Positions 21,875-35,265 are shown, numbered from the stretch's first letter. The stretch: DNA of 64,000 bases from Aplectana chamaeleonis (GCA_029168955.1 JAPDOI010000210.1:1064001-1128000); one strand, 5' to 3'. Notes: generated by a model from the sequence alone, not told the origin. Translations and numbers: made by a program.

Positions 21875-24175
21875 GTCGCAACCACTTTGTCGCTATCTTC
21901 GCTGCTTCGGCCAATGCGGTGTAACTCGTCCACATCTGAACGGATTTGAAAAGAACTATTAATTCTTCATTTCAGTCAGTTTTTTTTCGGGTTTTTCATC
22001 ATTTCTCGAATCTAAGCGCTCCGAGCATGTGATTCATGTCATAAAATTATTATCGCTTCTGGGAGTGTGCGCTGTTTTCAAGACAGACAATTTCGCAGTT
22101 GGTGAGAAAATTCAAAAAAAAACTTCATGGTCAAATTTGACGTGGAATGTGGAAAACTGATTGAAAACGTGTCGAATAGAAATCCGAAATTGTTCGAATC
22201 TAGCATAGATCCACCAAAGTAAATCGGAGTTCCTGCTGAATGTTCACTTTTGGTTTGAAAGCATAGTCCAACATCATAATCTTGTTTTTTTTCTGGTTTT
22301 CTGCTTGTCCTGAAAATGGTCCCACATATTTTTTCAAAGATACTTCTGAAATCATACAAAACCTTCTGTGAACGGAGTTATGCGCTCATGAACATTGCAC
22401 AAAATTTCTCGACGAACACATGGTGGACGAGTTGTCTGAGGCTTGTTACTTCCATCTTCCGCATTCGATATAAGGTAGCAGAAAGATTAGAGATACATAG
22501 AGGCTAGGAATGAAGGGAAGAACAGGACTATTATTTGAAAATCTTCGCTCTTCTTGCCACTGTTGGACTCGAGAGGTTGTCAACGGAGGCGTGGCGAAGT
22601 GGCTTCCTCCTGTACATACATATCTCGCCAAAATTTACTTGGGAACTAGATAGTCCGTACACAATCCGGAATCGCTTGACCTATGTGAATTTTTTTTTAC
22701 CTTTTTTCTGTCATTTTTGAGATCAAGGCGTGACTTCAAAAATCTGCGAAAGTTCCCAAATCTCCTCGCGATGGTCATTATCCAAGACTCCCCACGAAGG
22801 CAGTGTTGACTGTTACAATATGTGATATTCAAGTTTGATCTGGAAATTTGGAAAAGGTCGAGGTCAACTGCAACAACCGTGTCGAGAAAAACGCTGAAAA
22901 CAAGTCAAAAATAGCCATGTGAGACCTCAAAACCGTCTGATGCATGTTAGCCACGCCCACTTTTTTCGGTGGCCGTTGGGAAAGTAGGCGTGACGGGCAT
23001 GCCACAGTCATATGGTAGGGGCCGCATTGGACCAATTGTGGCTCACTTGTGGCTTTTTTCGACATTCATGTTGCAATGGGTTCCGGCCCTATTGATTTCT
23101 GGTGGAAATTCGAGGGCATTTTCTATCATGCACACTGCCTTGAGAGGAGAAAGTTCCGCTAGTTTTCAATTATGGATGTTACTTGTTTTTCGCTACTTTT
23201 AATTGTTACCACTGGATTTGCGGAATCTGGGACCACATCCAGGGCCTCAGAAATGGGAGCTTGGAAACCGGGTCAAGATTTCAAGCTTCCGGAAATCGAA
23301 ATTCTGAGGCCTAAAAATCTGCGGAAATCGAAAGACAGAAGCCCGCTCTCACCTGGTGCTTCATGATGATTCGTGTCAAATATATGTCAGCGTAACCTCG
23401 AAATGGATTGCTTCTTCCAGAATGAGGCTGATCGAGGCTGGCGTGAGGTGCAACACTTCAGCCGACCTTTTTTTTGCACAAAGGCTAATATAGGAGGATT
23501 TCGTGTTCAATCTGTGGTCAGACTCCTGCTGCGAAGATACGAGTTTGTGTTGTTTCCGTTCAGTATTGTTGAGGTGAAGCAAATTCGGCTAGCGCTCATT
23601 GACTTCGTGATGAAGCTCTCTGATGTTCACGTCTCCATCCGGGGATTGTTGCCATAGTCGGGTAATGTGTGTCAGAAAGTGAGAATTGAGGCGATGACAA
23701 ATCAAGAGCTGGAGCAGCTCGGTCCACGTCGAGCTCTCGTCTTCATCGCGACAATTTTTGACAGCAGCTGAGGGATTCCTTCCCCTCATCCAGTTGGATT
23801 CGTTGGATAGCGTTTAAACATATGCAGGTCCACCTTCCTCCCATCCTCTCTCTCTCCGACTTCCTCCATTCCTTTCCTCTCTCTCTTTCCCTAAATGTAC
23901 ATATCTCTTTGTCATCCGAACGAATTTGCATAAGTGAGCGGCACGATTGACTTATCGGTCTAGGACACACATGTTCGGGGACCAGGGCTGTGCGCAAATG
24001 AGATTTTGAATTTTCGAAATAGTCACCTAGAATAAAAATATTGAGTATGAATACTCTGCACAGAACATTAGCGCTTGTTTAGAAAATTGTCAATAATTAG
24101 TTCGTCTCGAAGAATGGGGTATGTGCTACTTGACATTTTTTTTACCTGTTTAACAACTTATTCAACAACAGATCC
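21875..24175. other. no recognised gene; one solitary hAT-like end
   Basis: Only short unrecognised ORFs. CAGGGCTGTGCGCAAATG at 23,982 looks like a hAT-type end (compare CAGGGGTGTGCG at 31,182), but no matching opposite end is seen. A purine/pyrimidine-rich CTCTCTCTC stretch lies at 23,840-23,895. Confidence 0.4.
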
Positions 24176-24177
24176 CC

Positions 24178-25620
24178 ATTCTTAAAATTTAGCTTCCTGG
24201 CAAAAGTAACGATTTGGTAATGATCAAAAAAAGTTTCAAAAATATGTTGAAATATCTTTAAAAAATGATTTGGCGTAAAATAGCCTGGAGTAATAAAAAA
24301 GCCAGGAAATGAAGTGAAATAACATAAATTGCGATTTGGTGGTCGGCCATTTTACAAGCTACTCCGTTAAACTCATCAAAATGAAATCAAGCACGATATG
24401 GAATGTAGCGTTGCGTTTACCTAGCTGGACCTATGCTGATTCCCTTATTACAGCTTCTAAAATTGGCTTAATGTTTCCATTGCGCGCTTGATTTCGTTTT
24501 GAGGAGTTTAACGGAGAAGCTTGTGAAATGATCGACCACCAAATCGCATTTTATGTTATTTCACTTCATTTCCTAGCTTTTTTATTACTCCAGGCTATTT
24601 TACGCCTAATCATTTTCTAAGATATTTCAAGATATTTTTGAAACTTTTTTTGCTCATTACCAAATCGTTACTTTTGCCAGGAAGCTAAATTTTAGGAAGT
24701 TTCACATCTTTTTCTCAAAGATTCCCTTTTCTGACTTCAATTTTGCTCAACGATTTTCATTTCGGAATGACGAAACATCTAACAGACGATATTGTCGTAT
24801 GAGTACAATTTCTAAAACTTAGAACCCAAAACCATAAAAAATACCACTCATTGCCGAATTTTGTGCAACATGGGAAAAATCTATATCATTGATCGATAAT
24901 GTTCGATTTTGCATGATGAGAACAATTTTCCAAACAAGTGACTTCGAGCCATCAACAATCAAAAATCACTGCGGCATTTGGTGCAACAGGCGAAAAAATC
25001 AATATTATTGATTGGTATTTATCGATAATGACTGATGAGTGAAATCCCCCAACCAAGAAAACCAATCCCACCTGCAATCACCACTCCTCGCCGCGATTTT
25101 GTGCAAAAAGCGTGAAAATCGATAATATTGATTATCGACCGATGAAGTGTCATGAATACGAATTCTGGCAAGTTCAGTACTTACCTCTGAAGACCTGTGT
25201 TGATTGGCTGCAGATTCACCCACACACACACTGGTCTCCATAGACGTTGCAGAAAAAGCAGTTTTCGTGCTCCACGGCTAATTTAGTATGTAAACCCACG
25301 AGTTTGAGGTTACCTTCGAAGTTAAGGTATCGAGTTGAAATTGGAATAGGAGCGACCTGCATCCATTTCCAACCTCCTGTCCACAAATGAGCTTCCTAGC
25401 TCAATTTTAAGTGTACCAACAAGATTGTGCACGCCGTTTGAAAAAAAAGGAGATTAACAACAAAAACGCGCGGTTTTTCACTTTTTACTCGAAAACCAGA
25501 AAAACCATTCTAAACCATTTCTGGGTGATATCATCAACTTTTCGCCCTCTTTTCAATGCAGTTTAGCTCTAATTTCTACGTTCACTCTGAGCGCGCACCA
25601 CAATTTTTTATCTGCGGCAT
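24178..25620 (+). repeat. 1.4-kb dispersed repeat with long hairpin, copy 2
   Basis: Collinear with 6,521-8,031. The hairpin arms are at 24,183-24,392 and 24,486-24,692, and the arms have kept their pairing although the two copies differ from each other. The TTTGTGCAACA/AATATTATTGATTG block and the ATGTAAACCCACGA tail follow in the same order. Confidence 0.75.
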
Positions 25621-25624
25621 AATT

Positions 25625-27137
25625 ATTGTTACATTGTGTGTGTATTTCTAACAATATCGATTCATTATTATTCTATTCTACTGTTTAGCTATATTCGATA
25701 TATATCAGATCCCCTGGAGACTAACCTGGCTTTTTACTTTCGGCAAACATTGAGAAGTTTTGGTATGAATTGCCTATATCTTTCGATTATCTAGCAGAAA
25801 GAAAATCAATTCTCCGGGAGTCGACCTGGAGTGATTCGATAGGTAAAATTTTTCGAGTCGTTCAAAAAAGCGGATAGAGAAACTTTTTCGAACTGCATTC
25901 GCGTCCTAACAGCAAAAGTTAAATTTTTGAATAGTTCTAGAATGATGTCCACATTTTTTGAATGAGGCAAAAAGTCGGACACACGAAAATTCTAGCTAAA
26001 AGCCGAAATAAATGGACTCTGAGAAAATTTGCCGCGTCAAAGCCTGGAAAGCACCGCGACCCTCGACTGTGCCGCGATAGTGCTGCTTCGGTGCCTGTAG
26101 GCGCCGAAGCGACACCATCGCGGAGCTGCAGCGGCATTTTCTCTCAGAGGAAAACTTCATATTATTAGAAAAAAGAACAAAATTTCCGAAAAGTTGAATT
26201 TTTTTTGGAAAATCCAAAAAATTTCTTCTTCGAACAAATCTGAAGGTCGATTAATTCGAACCTCAAAATATTCGGGTAATTTGGAACGTCGTATATCCGA
26301 GTTGATTTGAAGAGTAGAATAATTGCTGGTGTAGAGGATTTGGAAATTTGATCGAATTGCCGAACTAAAAAAAATCAGAGTTCTGCCTGATACGGAAAAT
26401 TGAATACTTAAGGGTAGAAAATCTCGATTGATTTAGAAAGTTCAAAGTTTCACGAACCCTCGAGTTATTATCGGTAACTCAGTTTTCAGATAATTCTTAG
26501 AGGTAAATAGTTGAAAATTCAGAGCTATGAATGACTGAGAGCGTCGAATATTCGAAAATTTTGGAATCCCGAATCGACCGAAAAAATGAATACTTCGAAT
26601 TTTGCGAAACATTCGAATAGATTCGATTTTCCACCGTTTATGTAGGATTACCCGTCTCCCGTACAACAATTTCCCTATCTTTTTGGTGAAGCACAAATAT
26701 ATTCTGATACGCATGATTTCTTCTCATTAATCATTTACTCCTATATTTTTTTGGCTCAAATTCCATTGATTTCGCTCTTCAATTTATTTTTATGTTTCAG
26801 CGTTGATGGTCGATAGGTTTCGCATATCCGAAATTGAGAATTATTTATATTAAAATAAAGCACCCGAAGTTCAACTATTGCTGATTTTCATTGCGATCCT
26901 AAAAGCACAGTCCAAGCTCAGGGACGAAATCTGGGATTTATGATATAAACGTTACGTTAGATACAACGTTAGATATTATTCGTTGCGGATCAGTCAAATC
27001 AATAATGAGCAGATATCGAGAAAATATCAAGAAGACTCATGACAGATGGAAGAAAGAGAGAAGGTTTACAGATGGACAAGAAATGTTTATTCAAAACCAC
27101 AGTAGCAGTGGAGATAGATGGATACCGGGCGTAGTAC
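25625..27137. other. no gene; stretch rich in ATTCGAA-type motifs
   Basis: Between about 26,220 and 26,640 the hexamer TTCGAA or its near variants (ATTCGAACC, ATTCGAATA, CTTCGAATT) recurs often. This may be the remains of a motif-tiled element. No ends were found. Confidence 0.4.
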
Positions 27138-27140
27138 TGA

Positions 27141-28212
27141 CAAGGGAAGTATACAGAGCGTAGGTCGGATCTATCAAAACGACTAGTGTCGTTAGTATCT
27201 CTTGTGGCTCAATAGTAAAACTGCGCAGTATCCCGCCCCGAGCTGCAGGTTCCAAGAAGTTACACGCTTAAAAAGGTCGTTTTTCGTGCTTTTTGTACCT
27301 TCAAAAAGCGCATTGGTCTTCGGGGAATCCGGAAACGGACCTCATAAATGTGTTCAGCGCCAAAAACTACCCCTAGAGCAAAGTTTGGGTGAAGGCACAT
27401 TTTCCATACTTTGTCCTGACTGACAGCCTTTTGGACTTGTACGCATTTTCGGTTGGGCGTTTATTTCACTGAGGGCTCTGGAAGCGTTTTAGAAAAATGT
27501 TCCAGATTTGACTTAAAATTCTTCTAGGGGGTTTTTTGGGGCGCTGATCACGAATCTGTAGTCTATTAGTCGATTTTCCAAAGTTTTCGGCTAATTTCTT
27601 TCGAAGCTTCCCAACCGGGGAAAAATTCGAAGGAAAAACGCCACTATCGAGATTTCCGGATTTCTACCATGGATATGTTTCAAAATCATTTTCTGAAGGT
27701 TATTTGGAGTGCTAAACACAAATCTGGAGTCCGTTTATCGACTTTCTTACAGAATACGGTAGATTCCGGTGGATATACGGTAATTTTCAGTAAAATCACA
27801 GATTTTACTGAAAATTTGTATACGAGGGTTATTCGGGGTGGAGAATGCGAATTTAGCGTCCGCTTGTCGATTTTCAAAATACTAAGGTGGGTTTTGACCC
27901 CTAAATGACATCTTACCTACCGTAACATACAGTAAACCTCAAAATTTTGACAAATGGACTCCAGATTCGTGTTCACCATCCTAGATTACCTCTACATACA
28001 ACTTTTGAGCTAAATCCGAGAGAATTTTTTGAAACTCCCAAAAAAAATGCCTGATGGGTAGGTATAATGCCATTCCGTGAGGCTCTAAAAATGTTCATAA
28101 CTTTTTTGAACCTGCCTCTCGGGGCGGTATACTGTGCATTTTTACTATTGAGCCAGAAAAGATACTAACGATTTTATTCGTTTTGGCAGCTACGCTTTGT
28201 ATACTTCCCTTG
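27141..28212 (+). mobile_element. PIF/Harbinger-like TIR element, copy 2 (GTATAC ends)
   Basis: Begins CAAGGGAAGTATACAGAGCG and ends CGCTTTGTATACTTCCCTTG. The TIRs are about 120 bases and include CCCGCCCCGAGCTGCAGGTT. Flanks are TGA and TTA. The interior matches the 3.6-kb and 34.2-kb elements (GGACCTCATAAATGTGTTC, GGGCGTTTATTT, GTGGATATACGGTA), although the outer TIR sequence differs after CAAGGGAA. Confidence 0.8.
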
Positions 28213-28214
28213 TT

Positions 28215-28870
28215 AAACATCGTAAGATCTGTCCGACTATGACTGTCCGCCTACGCGGTTGGCGGGCACGCGCGAAGTTTTCCGCGGCTGCAGACAGCTG
28301 ACTGGAATATTATCGTTATACGTCTAGTAGTCCTGCTGTTTGAATTACAAAACCTCAAAGTTCCTTCGCGAGGGCCGTTGGACACGCGCTCCGACCACGT
28401 GGGCGGACAACCTCACTCAGGTCGAATTTACCAATTTTTTTCCTAAAACACAAAACCTGTTTACACTATGTGGCTTTGTCGTCCGACTGATTCGCATAGG
28501 ATGACATTCGAATAAGCCCCAAGAATACATGAACCGCCAGATCTCGTCTCGTTCTTCTGAGAACTCTTGCGCAATAAATCGTGCAGAGTATAATGAGGTT
28601 TAAGGACAAGAGCTTGGACCTAATTGCACATAAGTGGGGGGAGAATTTATGTTTCACTTGGAAAATTTCGTTAACATTTGCTGGCACAGATTTACTGCAA
28701 TGACGCAATAACGAGTGAGAGCTAGGGAAATGCATTTTCAGTTCATTGGAGGTTCGTGGCTACATTCGCCGCTTGTACGTTAACCTCGTTTAGTCGGTCG
28801 TTCACAATCCAAACTCCGTTTTCAAGACTTACGGCTGAAGAAAATCTCTATACAACACACATTTGTACAT
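28215..28870. other. no recognised feature
   Basis: Short unrecognised ORFs only. Confidence 0.4.
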
Positions 28871-28876
28871 TTTTCA

Positions 28877-29345
28877 AAATTAAAGGCATCGTACGCGCAG
28901 AAAACCGTATATTATTTTTTCATGTTTTTGTGTAGCTTTACCTCTCTAGTGAACGAAAATGTCGAAGGGGCCCATGAAAAACCTTCATTTGTAAAGAAAA
29001 GTCAATCGGAACACATTGTAAATACGAATTTGAATTTCGCGCCAAAATGATTTTTGACGTTTTTCTGCCTTTGGAGGCCTCGTCACTGTCATTTTCGTAG
29101 TTTTTCTTCATGTGGGCTTTGTGCCGTAACTGTTTTTCATGTTATTTGACGGTCGCATCAACATTCTAGGAAAAATTGCTAGATGACTGGTGAGATTTGG
29201 TGGCAGATCTTCATCTTTGACGCCTTCCAACCTCATTGCCCAACGTTTTTGGTGCGCCAAAGTTTACCAGTGTGATCCACCGGGCTCAATCATGAAATTG
29301 AGCCTGAAAAATGGAAATTGATATTCAGCGCGAACGATGCCTTTA
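28877..29345 (-). repeat. dispersed repeat copy B, uninterrupted
   Basis: Reverse complement of the outer parts of 1,042-2,112. It lacks the GC-rich insert, so it shows the approximate pre-insertion state around AAATTGCTAGATGACTGGTG and the flanking GTGGGCTTTGTGCCG segment. Confidence 0.7.
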
Positions 29346-29533
29346 AGGGCAACATTTTAAAGAGTGATTTTTGAGTTTCTGGATTTATGGCCCTTCTTGC
29401 TAATGCACAAACTATGAAAACTCCCTTATTTTTCATCATCTGAATTAGCTCTTCGGTGTGAATTCCATATCTCTCTGTGATTAGAAGCTTTATCTGGCAA
29501 TGGTCTAGAGCGAAACGACGTCGCGCATGCCTA

Positions 29534-29813
29534 TGGCGTCGTTTATGCTTCCAACGCCAAGCGGGGCGGCGAAGTGCACTCCTGGCATAAGACCTATTTT
29601 AGAGTTTCATCGCAGCGCGGCGCGGTGAGATGTTTTCTGTGCGCATCGATCAATAACGCGCCGCTGGTCGATTCGCATATGAATCATGAAATCGCGCCGC
29701 GCCGCGATAGAACTCTAGAAACCCCCTAATGTTGATCGTGCCATGCCGCGTGATCAATAGAATAGAAACGCACCGCGCCGCGCCTCTTATCGGTGCGAGT
29801 GTAAACCACGCCT
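29534..29813. mobile_element. nested MITE pair (TCGTTTATACTTCC-like family)
   Basis: The outer ends are GGCGTCGTTTATGCTTCC and GAGTGTAAACCACGCC. Inside them, about 29,600-29,729, is a second palindromic unit with TAGAGTTTCATCGCAGCGCG on one arm and CGCCGCGATAGAACTCTAG on the other. The outer family is related to elements at 50.3 and 52.2-53.3 kb. Confidence 0.55.
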
Positions 29814-29819
29814 GGCACA

Positions 29820-31172
29820 CATGCCGCGTCTCGCAAGAGGTCGCGCAGTGGCAATTCTTTGACCCTGTGACCCCATTTTATCAAAATCGGGGGGGGGGAT
29901 TCATAAACGATAAACCATGGTTTGAGAGCGACCGAGCTGGCGAAATAGTGGCACAAATCATTGATGAGCGCAGAGAGTCCGAGGTAAAAATTCACCTCAA
30001 ACCGCAAGTTCGCCGTCGACTAATCTAATCCTTGATTCTTCTGGCTAACCCGTGGGGCACATTTTACTAATAGGTGAATATGTAGTATCCTACTCTCTAC
30101 TATCTCAAATGCAAAATCGCCGGTCGGTCGCTGCTCAATGCCTTGTTGATCGAATACACGGAATGGGACGAGCCTAGGAGTAGTTTGGCTAGCACGCGCG
30201 GCGCGGGCGACGGGGAGGCACTGGGTTCACCTTGCAGGGGGAGCGCCGTCCGCGTCATAATTAGCCAGTCGAACGGCTCCTAGGCGTTTCCAGTTTTGTG
30301 TAACCGATCGAAAAACCGACGACAAGAGGCCTATAAGATGTGATCTCGTGCATGGCTTCCTGTCGAAGCGATGTGCGTAGTACAGTTTTCTTTTTTTCAG
30401 AGAAGGACAAATACAGGGGCGGGCGGATACAGGGTGGGGCCAACCTCATGTAGCTGGATATCAGGTCGTTTTCGATGCCTCACATGTCATTGGCGTTGTG
30501 TTTTAAGCGGTAGCGTAGATTCGCATTGTTATCTGAACCACGTTTACAAGCAAGTATGGTGTTCTTAAAGTGGGCTGGTTGCTGCGAAACCTTCCTGTCT
30601 GTTACCCCGAAACCTCCACCTGTCCACAACTAATACTGAGTTCTGAAACCGAAACCAACATACATATGTGTCTGGTCGAACACAGCCTTCTCATTCGCAT
30701 CGTCTTGGTGTACATGGAACGGTTTATACCTGGTACCGATACATACAAAATGCCCACTGATGTAATGAGAGCGTGAGAAACCAATGATTGACCATACACT
30801 TATCGGGTGGGAAGTATGAAACGTCGCTCTAGAACGAAAACAAATTTTTTTCTTATTATTGTCGATGACCTGTGGCCACTCCTAGCATTTATTTTTCGTT
30901 GTATGTCCCAAAGCGGCAGTGACCAACCGATTGATAGCCATTGTCGTGAGCTTGAGAACAGCGTCTGTAAACAGCACGTTGTTTACGCCTGCTTTTTCGT
31001 CTCAGGTGTTTGTTTGGTTTTGAAAACATTTGTTGAGGATATTCAACAATATTACCTTGTTGTTGATGTTACCTTTATACCTCCCACAGCGTTCATTAGT
31101 GTAGTGCTTGTGCCAGGGGTGTCTCAAGAAGCGGCGCCATGACGCCATAAATCGATTCAATGTCTTCGTGAC
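29820..31172. other. no recognised feature
   Basis: Short unrecognised ORFs and a poly-G run at 29,890-29,899. I found no element ends that I trust. Confidence 0.4.
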
Positions 31173-31181
31173 AGTCCACAC

Positions 31182-31624
31182 CAGGGGTGTGCGTTAATGA
31201 AAATTTTTTTTCGTTAACCGTTAATCGTTAATTTTTGAAAAAAAAATGCGTTAATCCGTTAATGCGTTAACACGGTAATTTTGCCTTTCGTTAACAAATT
31301 TGAAAACATTACCCGACCACCACGAAAATCGATAAATAACCAGACGTCCCAAAAAAACATGAAACACGTTCCATACCAAACACCGCAGTCAGAACACTCC
31401 AAACTTGGAAATCATCTTCATGGATTTTTAATACTATCAGCCAGAACAATAAGCGAATACTCTTCAAGAATAGGAATCCTGACATGCAAAAAAGCATAGA
31501 TGGATGGAACATTAACGAAATAAAAATTAACGTGATTTCGGGACTTTTTCGTTAACCGTTAATCGCTAATTTTTGAAAAAAAAAAACCGCGTTAACACGT
31601 TAACGTTATTAACGCACAGCCCTG
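31182..31624. mobile_element. 443-bp hAT-like element with exact 8-bp duplication
   Basis: Begins CAGGGGTGTGCGTTAATG and ends TTAACGCACAGCCCTG. It is flanked on both sides by GTCCACAC (31,174-31,181 and 31,625-31,632). The CAGGG ends and 8-bp duplication are hallmarks of hAT transposons. Both subterminal regions are tiled with GTTAACC/GTTAATC motifs. The interior has no transposase frame. Confidence 0.9.
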
Positions 31625-31769
31625 GTCCACACCCAATCGCTGCAGCAGTGAAAAACTGCAGGGGCGATCTACACATATTATTTTTTGCAAGCAGAGAATG
31701 CACTCCTCGAAGAACCAATGCACGGCTTCTCGTGATAGCCGAGCAGATAATTTATGATTCAGGGCACGT

Positions 31770-31845
31770 TTAGGACAGTGGCAAGAGGCGCCGCGGTCAC
31801 GCACATGGTTGAGTGTTCGATCCTTGGCCGAAGCAAACCAAACCT
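31770..31845 (+). other. possible tRNA-derived SINE head (A-box and B-box like)
   Basis: CAGTGGCAAGAGGCG resembles an A box and GTGTTCGATCC a B box 37 bases later. No full cloverleaf can be drawn. The following segment (31,831-31,960) shares the reverse-strand block beginning TGAATGTGTA(C/T)TGG with 54,925-55,060. Confidence 0.3.
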
Positions 31846-32114
31846 TATTTCGCTCCGGGGTTGGTGCCAGACATGTTTTTGAGGAGAAGAACACTAACCT
31901 GAACATGGCCCCGCTCCCGCAAATCATTGTGTAGAACCAGTACACATTCAAACCCTCCGCAATTTTGAATGCAAATAGAATGTGTGGCGCATCGTCAGGA
32001 GATATTGATCAACGCGGAGAACTCTATGCTTTGTCGTCTGTGTCTTTCAAGTAGGAAGCCGCGCTCAGCAAACGGGCGCGAAATCGTTCGATCGATAGTC
32101 ATTACTGACACTGA

Positions 32115-32397
32115 TACTGTGCTTATCTGGGCCAAATTCCGGTCCGCAATTGCGTCTCGACACGCTTTGCGGCTGCACGCGCCCGAGTCAGAAGAGCTTC
32201 CAGCACCGCAGCCGCCGATCTGCTGACTCTAGATGGGTTTTGGAAACTGGAAACTAAGAAAAATTGGAGAAAATTGTATAAAAAAACCAAATCGAGTCGG
32301 CTTTGGCGCTGGAAACCCGACTGACTCGAGCGCGTGCGGCTGCAAAGCGTGTCGAGACGCGATTGCGGACCGAAATTCGGCCCAGATTAGTACAGTA
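32115..32397. mobile_element. ~282-bp MITE (TACTGTGC family), copy 2
   Basis: TACTGTGCTTATCTGGGCC at the left and CCAGATTAGTACAGTA at the right, with ~110-bp arms as in copy 1. The right end has one extra base. Confidence 0.85.
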
Positions 32398-32832
32398 CTT
32401 TTCGTTCTTTATTGAGCGTTGGCTCAAGCTCGTTGCGCATATGCGTTCGTGCCGAGTTCGCGCCAACGCACATAAAATGACGCAAAGTATGTATCGCCTG
32501 TATCCGTGCCAACTGCACCTTCGTTTCCCCGCGTGACACTTTTCCCGCTCGAGAGCATCACCGCCTCCGCACTGACTGTTACGGACTACCTCAGAAAACC
32601 GCCGCATTCAACGCGTGTCGAATATGCACTCAACTCGAGTGACCACACCCATCTAAAGGCTCTATCACAGGGGCGCGTGCTCCAAACAGCAGCACGTGCT
32701 GCAAAATTTCATAGCATGAGAATGTGCCGCAAAATTCAATCGCAGGAGAAGGTGCTGCAAGGTAGTCCAGCGCTATCGTAGCAGCACGCAGATGCGAAGC
32801 GGCTGGCGCACCCACGTGCGACGCGGCCAGCT

Positions 32833-32972
32833 CGCCGAGCACCACCTGGGGCCTTCAGCGATTGGACAAGGCCTCCAGCGGCCGGGCGGGTAAAGTACTG
32901 CAAACTTGGGTAACTGAACCGGCGAAGCTGCCGACCTCTCAGCTCCGTCTCAGGAGTGCATCGTATATTTTC
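32833..32972 (-). mobile_element. putative SINE copy with B-box-like GGTTCAGTTACCC
   Basis: Read on the minus strand it contains CTTCGCCGGTTCAGTTACCC and CCAAGTTTGCAGTACTT, and it ends in CCCCAGGTGGTGCTCGG. It is collinear with 42,873-43,013 (minus) and more weakly with 53,366-53,540 (plus). The GGTTCAATTACCC core resembles an RNA polymerase III B box. No A box is clear. Confidence 0.45.
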
Positions 32973-32974
32973 CT

Positions 32975-33895
32975 TTTTTAAGATAATCGTTTTGTCATCG
33001 AGTTGAATGTGTATCATGCACTCTTTGGACGGCTTATTTGGTGGGGCATGTGCTGTAATTTGAAACACAATAGGAGCACGTGCTCCCCTAGCAGCACGTT
33101 CCCTGACTGTGCTCGAAACCACCTTGTCTTCCAGTGGAATGCATATTCGACACACATTGAATGCGGCGACTGTCTGAGACTATCGTTCTCTGAGCCAAAT
33201 TCCGGTCCGCATTCGCGGACTACGGCCATTGCATCATGTGATACGTGTTAACCGTGATGTGGCCACTTGGTCCCGGCACGATTCGCCCTTCTCCCAGCAC
33301 TATTATCACGTGTCGAATGAGCCGTAGTCGGTAATTGCGACCGGACCCAGCATTACCGTTCAAAAATGTCGCCGTGCTTACGCGGTTTTTGATTGATTAG
33401 GTCAAAACTGGTGTGTTCCAATGTGACTAGCGCTTCCAGTCCTAGTGTATCTGCCCTTCATGAAAAACTAGGTGATTCGCCAAGTAATGCTACGATTGCT
33501 GAGAATGGAATGGCAAGTGTGTTGCAACGGCTGCAGCAGAAGCATTTGGGAGCTGGTCAATTGGGACTTCCTACGTGAAGATGTCATTATGCAAGACGGG
33601 GCACCGACACACATACACACACACACACTTGTGGCCATGGTCAACCTAAGCCGTTTCTTCAATTTTACTTCGAACAGCAGCTTGTGTTCCAGATTTTTTT
33701 TTGAGGGAGTTTATTTGTAGGTGTTCTTGGTAAATGGTTCCTGTACAAGGGTTTTGTCGCTACCTACCACTGCATAGTCAAATTGTGACGTCAACTCCGA
33801 AACTGAGTTTTTTTTTGTCGATGGAGTTAAGAGCACTCCCTGAAAGTTGTTGATGTTACTCCAACTCAGTTTTGCTGCATCTATTCTTGGCAATC
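32975..33895. other. no recognised gene
   Basis: Holds GAGCACGTGCTC and GCAGCACGT palindromic words near 32,680-33,110. A fragment, GAGCCAAATTCCGGTCCGCA (33,190), resembles the end of the 282-bp MITE. Nothing else is recognised. Confidence 0.4.
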
Positions 33896-34184
33896 TTTTT
33901 GCTCCATGCAGATTCTTTTTCTTAGTGCATTAACAGCGCAAGTAAGCTAAACTTAGTAGTGCTTCTGGAGCTTAGGCTTGTACGGCCATTGGAGTTGCTT
34001 GACCCAACTCTCTGCTTTTTTTCTAAAGCATCAACACCGCAAGTGATTTAAGTATCACCAAGCAGTGTACCATACACGGCTAGTGAACAAGGAAAATTGG
34101 ACTTTAGCACAAGTTGCTTCAATGCTTCATGCAACTTACCGCCTTTATTTCGCAAGCAAAATTTATGTTTGTTATTTGACCCTA

Positions 34185-35265
34185 CAAGGGAACCACAATT
34201 GGTCATAGTGACCATTCCAAATGAAATGTACTTTTTTTAGAACCATTTTCGGACGAGAAGTCCGAATATGCCCATCGCAGCTGCATAGACCCACTCTGAA
34301 AAAAGTTATAGGCATTTTTTCTATGATTTTCGTACTTATTGTACCCTCCAAAAAGCGCATTATTTTTACGAAAATGCGGAAACGGACCTCATAATCGTGT
34401 TCAACGCCCAAAACACCCCACTACGCAGAATTAGGTTGAAAGAACGTTTTCCAAACTTTGCGCAGACTGATAGCGTTCTGGACTTGTACGGATTTTCGGT
34501 TGGGCGTTTATTTATACTAATTAGACGGCTCTCGAAGCGTTTTAGAAAAATATTCCAGATTTGACTAAAAATTTGCTCTGGGGGGGGGTTATTTGGGGCG
34601 CCGATCACGAATCTGAGACTCATTTATCTATTTTCCGAAGTTTTCTACTGTATTCGTTCACATATTATCATCGGGGGAGAATTTGATGGCAAATCGCGAC
34701 TTTTGACGATTTCCGGAGTGCTACTATAGATTATGCTCAAATTATTTCTCTGGGGGTCATTTGGAGCGCTGAGCACGAATCTGATGCCAGTTTATCGATT
34801 TTTGACAGCTTACTGTAGATTACGGTGGGTATACGGTAGTTTGGTCAAGTCTCATATTTGTCTCAAAATTTCCAAGTGGGGGTTATTTGTCTTGCTGAAT
34901 ACGAATTCGATGTCCATTTGTCGATTATCGGAAGATTGAGATAGGTTTGCCTCCTAAGTGGCATGTTACCTGCCGTAACCTACAGTAAACCTTTAAATTC
35001 CGGCAAGCAACCCCCAGATTCGTATTCAGCACTCTAGATTACCCCTACATACATGTTTTTAGCAAAATCCAGAGAAAATTTTAAAAACACTAAAAATTCC
35101 ATGGGGGTCCTTACCTTGCCGCAAAGCTTTACGAAACGCTCATAACTTTTTTCAGAGTGTTTCTAGGCAGCTGCGATGGGCATATTCGGACTTTTCGTCC
35201 GAATATGGTTCTAGAAAAGTACATTTCATTTGGAATGGTCACTATGACTTATTGTGGTTCCCTTG
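34185..35265 (+). mobile_element. PIF/Harbinger-like TIR element, copy 3
   Basis: Begins CAAGGGAACCACAATTGG and ends TTATTGTGGTTCCCTTG, with CTA on both sides (34,182-34,184 and 35,266-35,268). It is highly similar to the 3,604-4,683 copy throughout, including length (1,081 against 1,080 bases), so the pair looks comparatively young. Confidence 0.85.

Noticed and set aside
23172..23366. MDVTCFSLLLIVTTGFAESG as the nlg-1 signal peptide
   Set aside because: It looks like a signal peptide, but no 5' splice site in the right phase follows the hydrophobic stretch. It is unsupported without cDNA.
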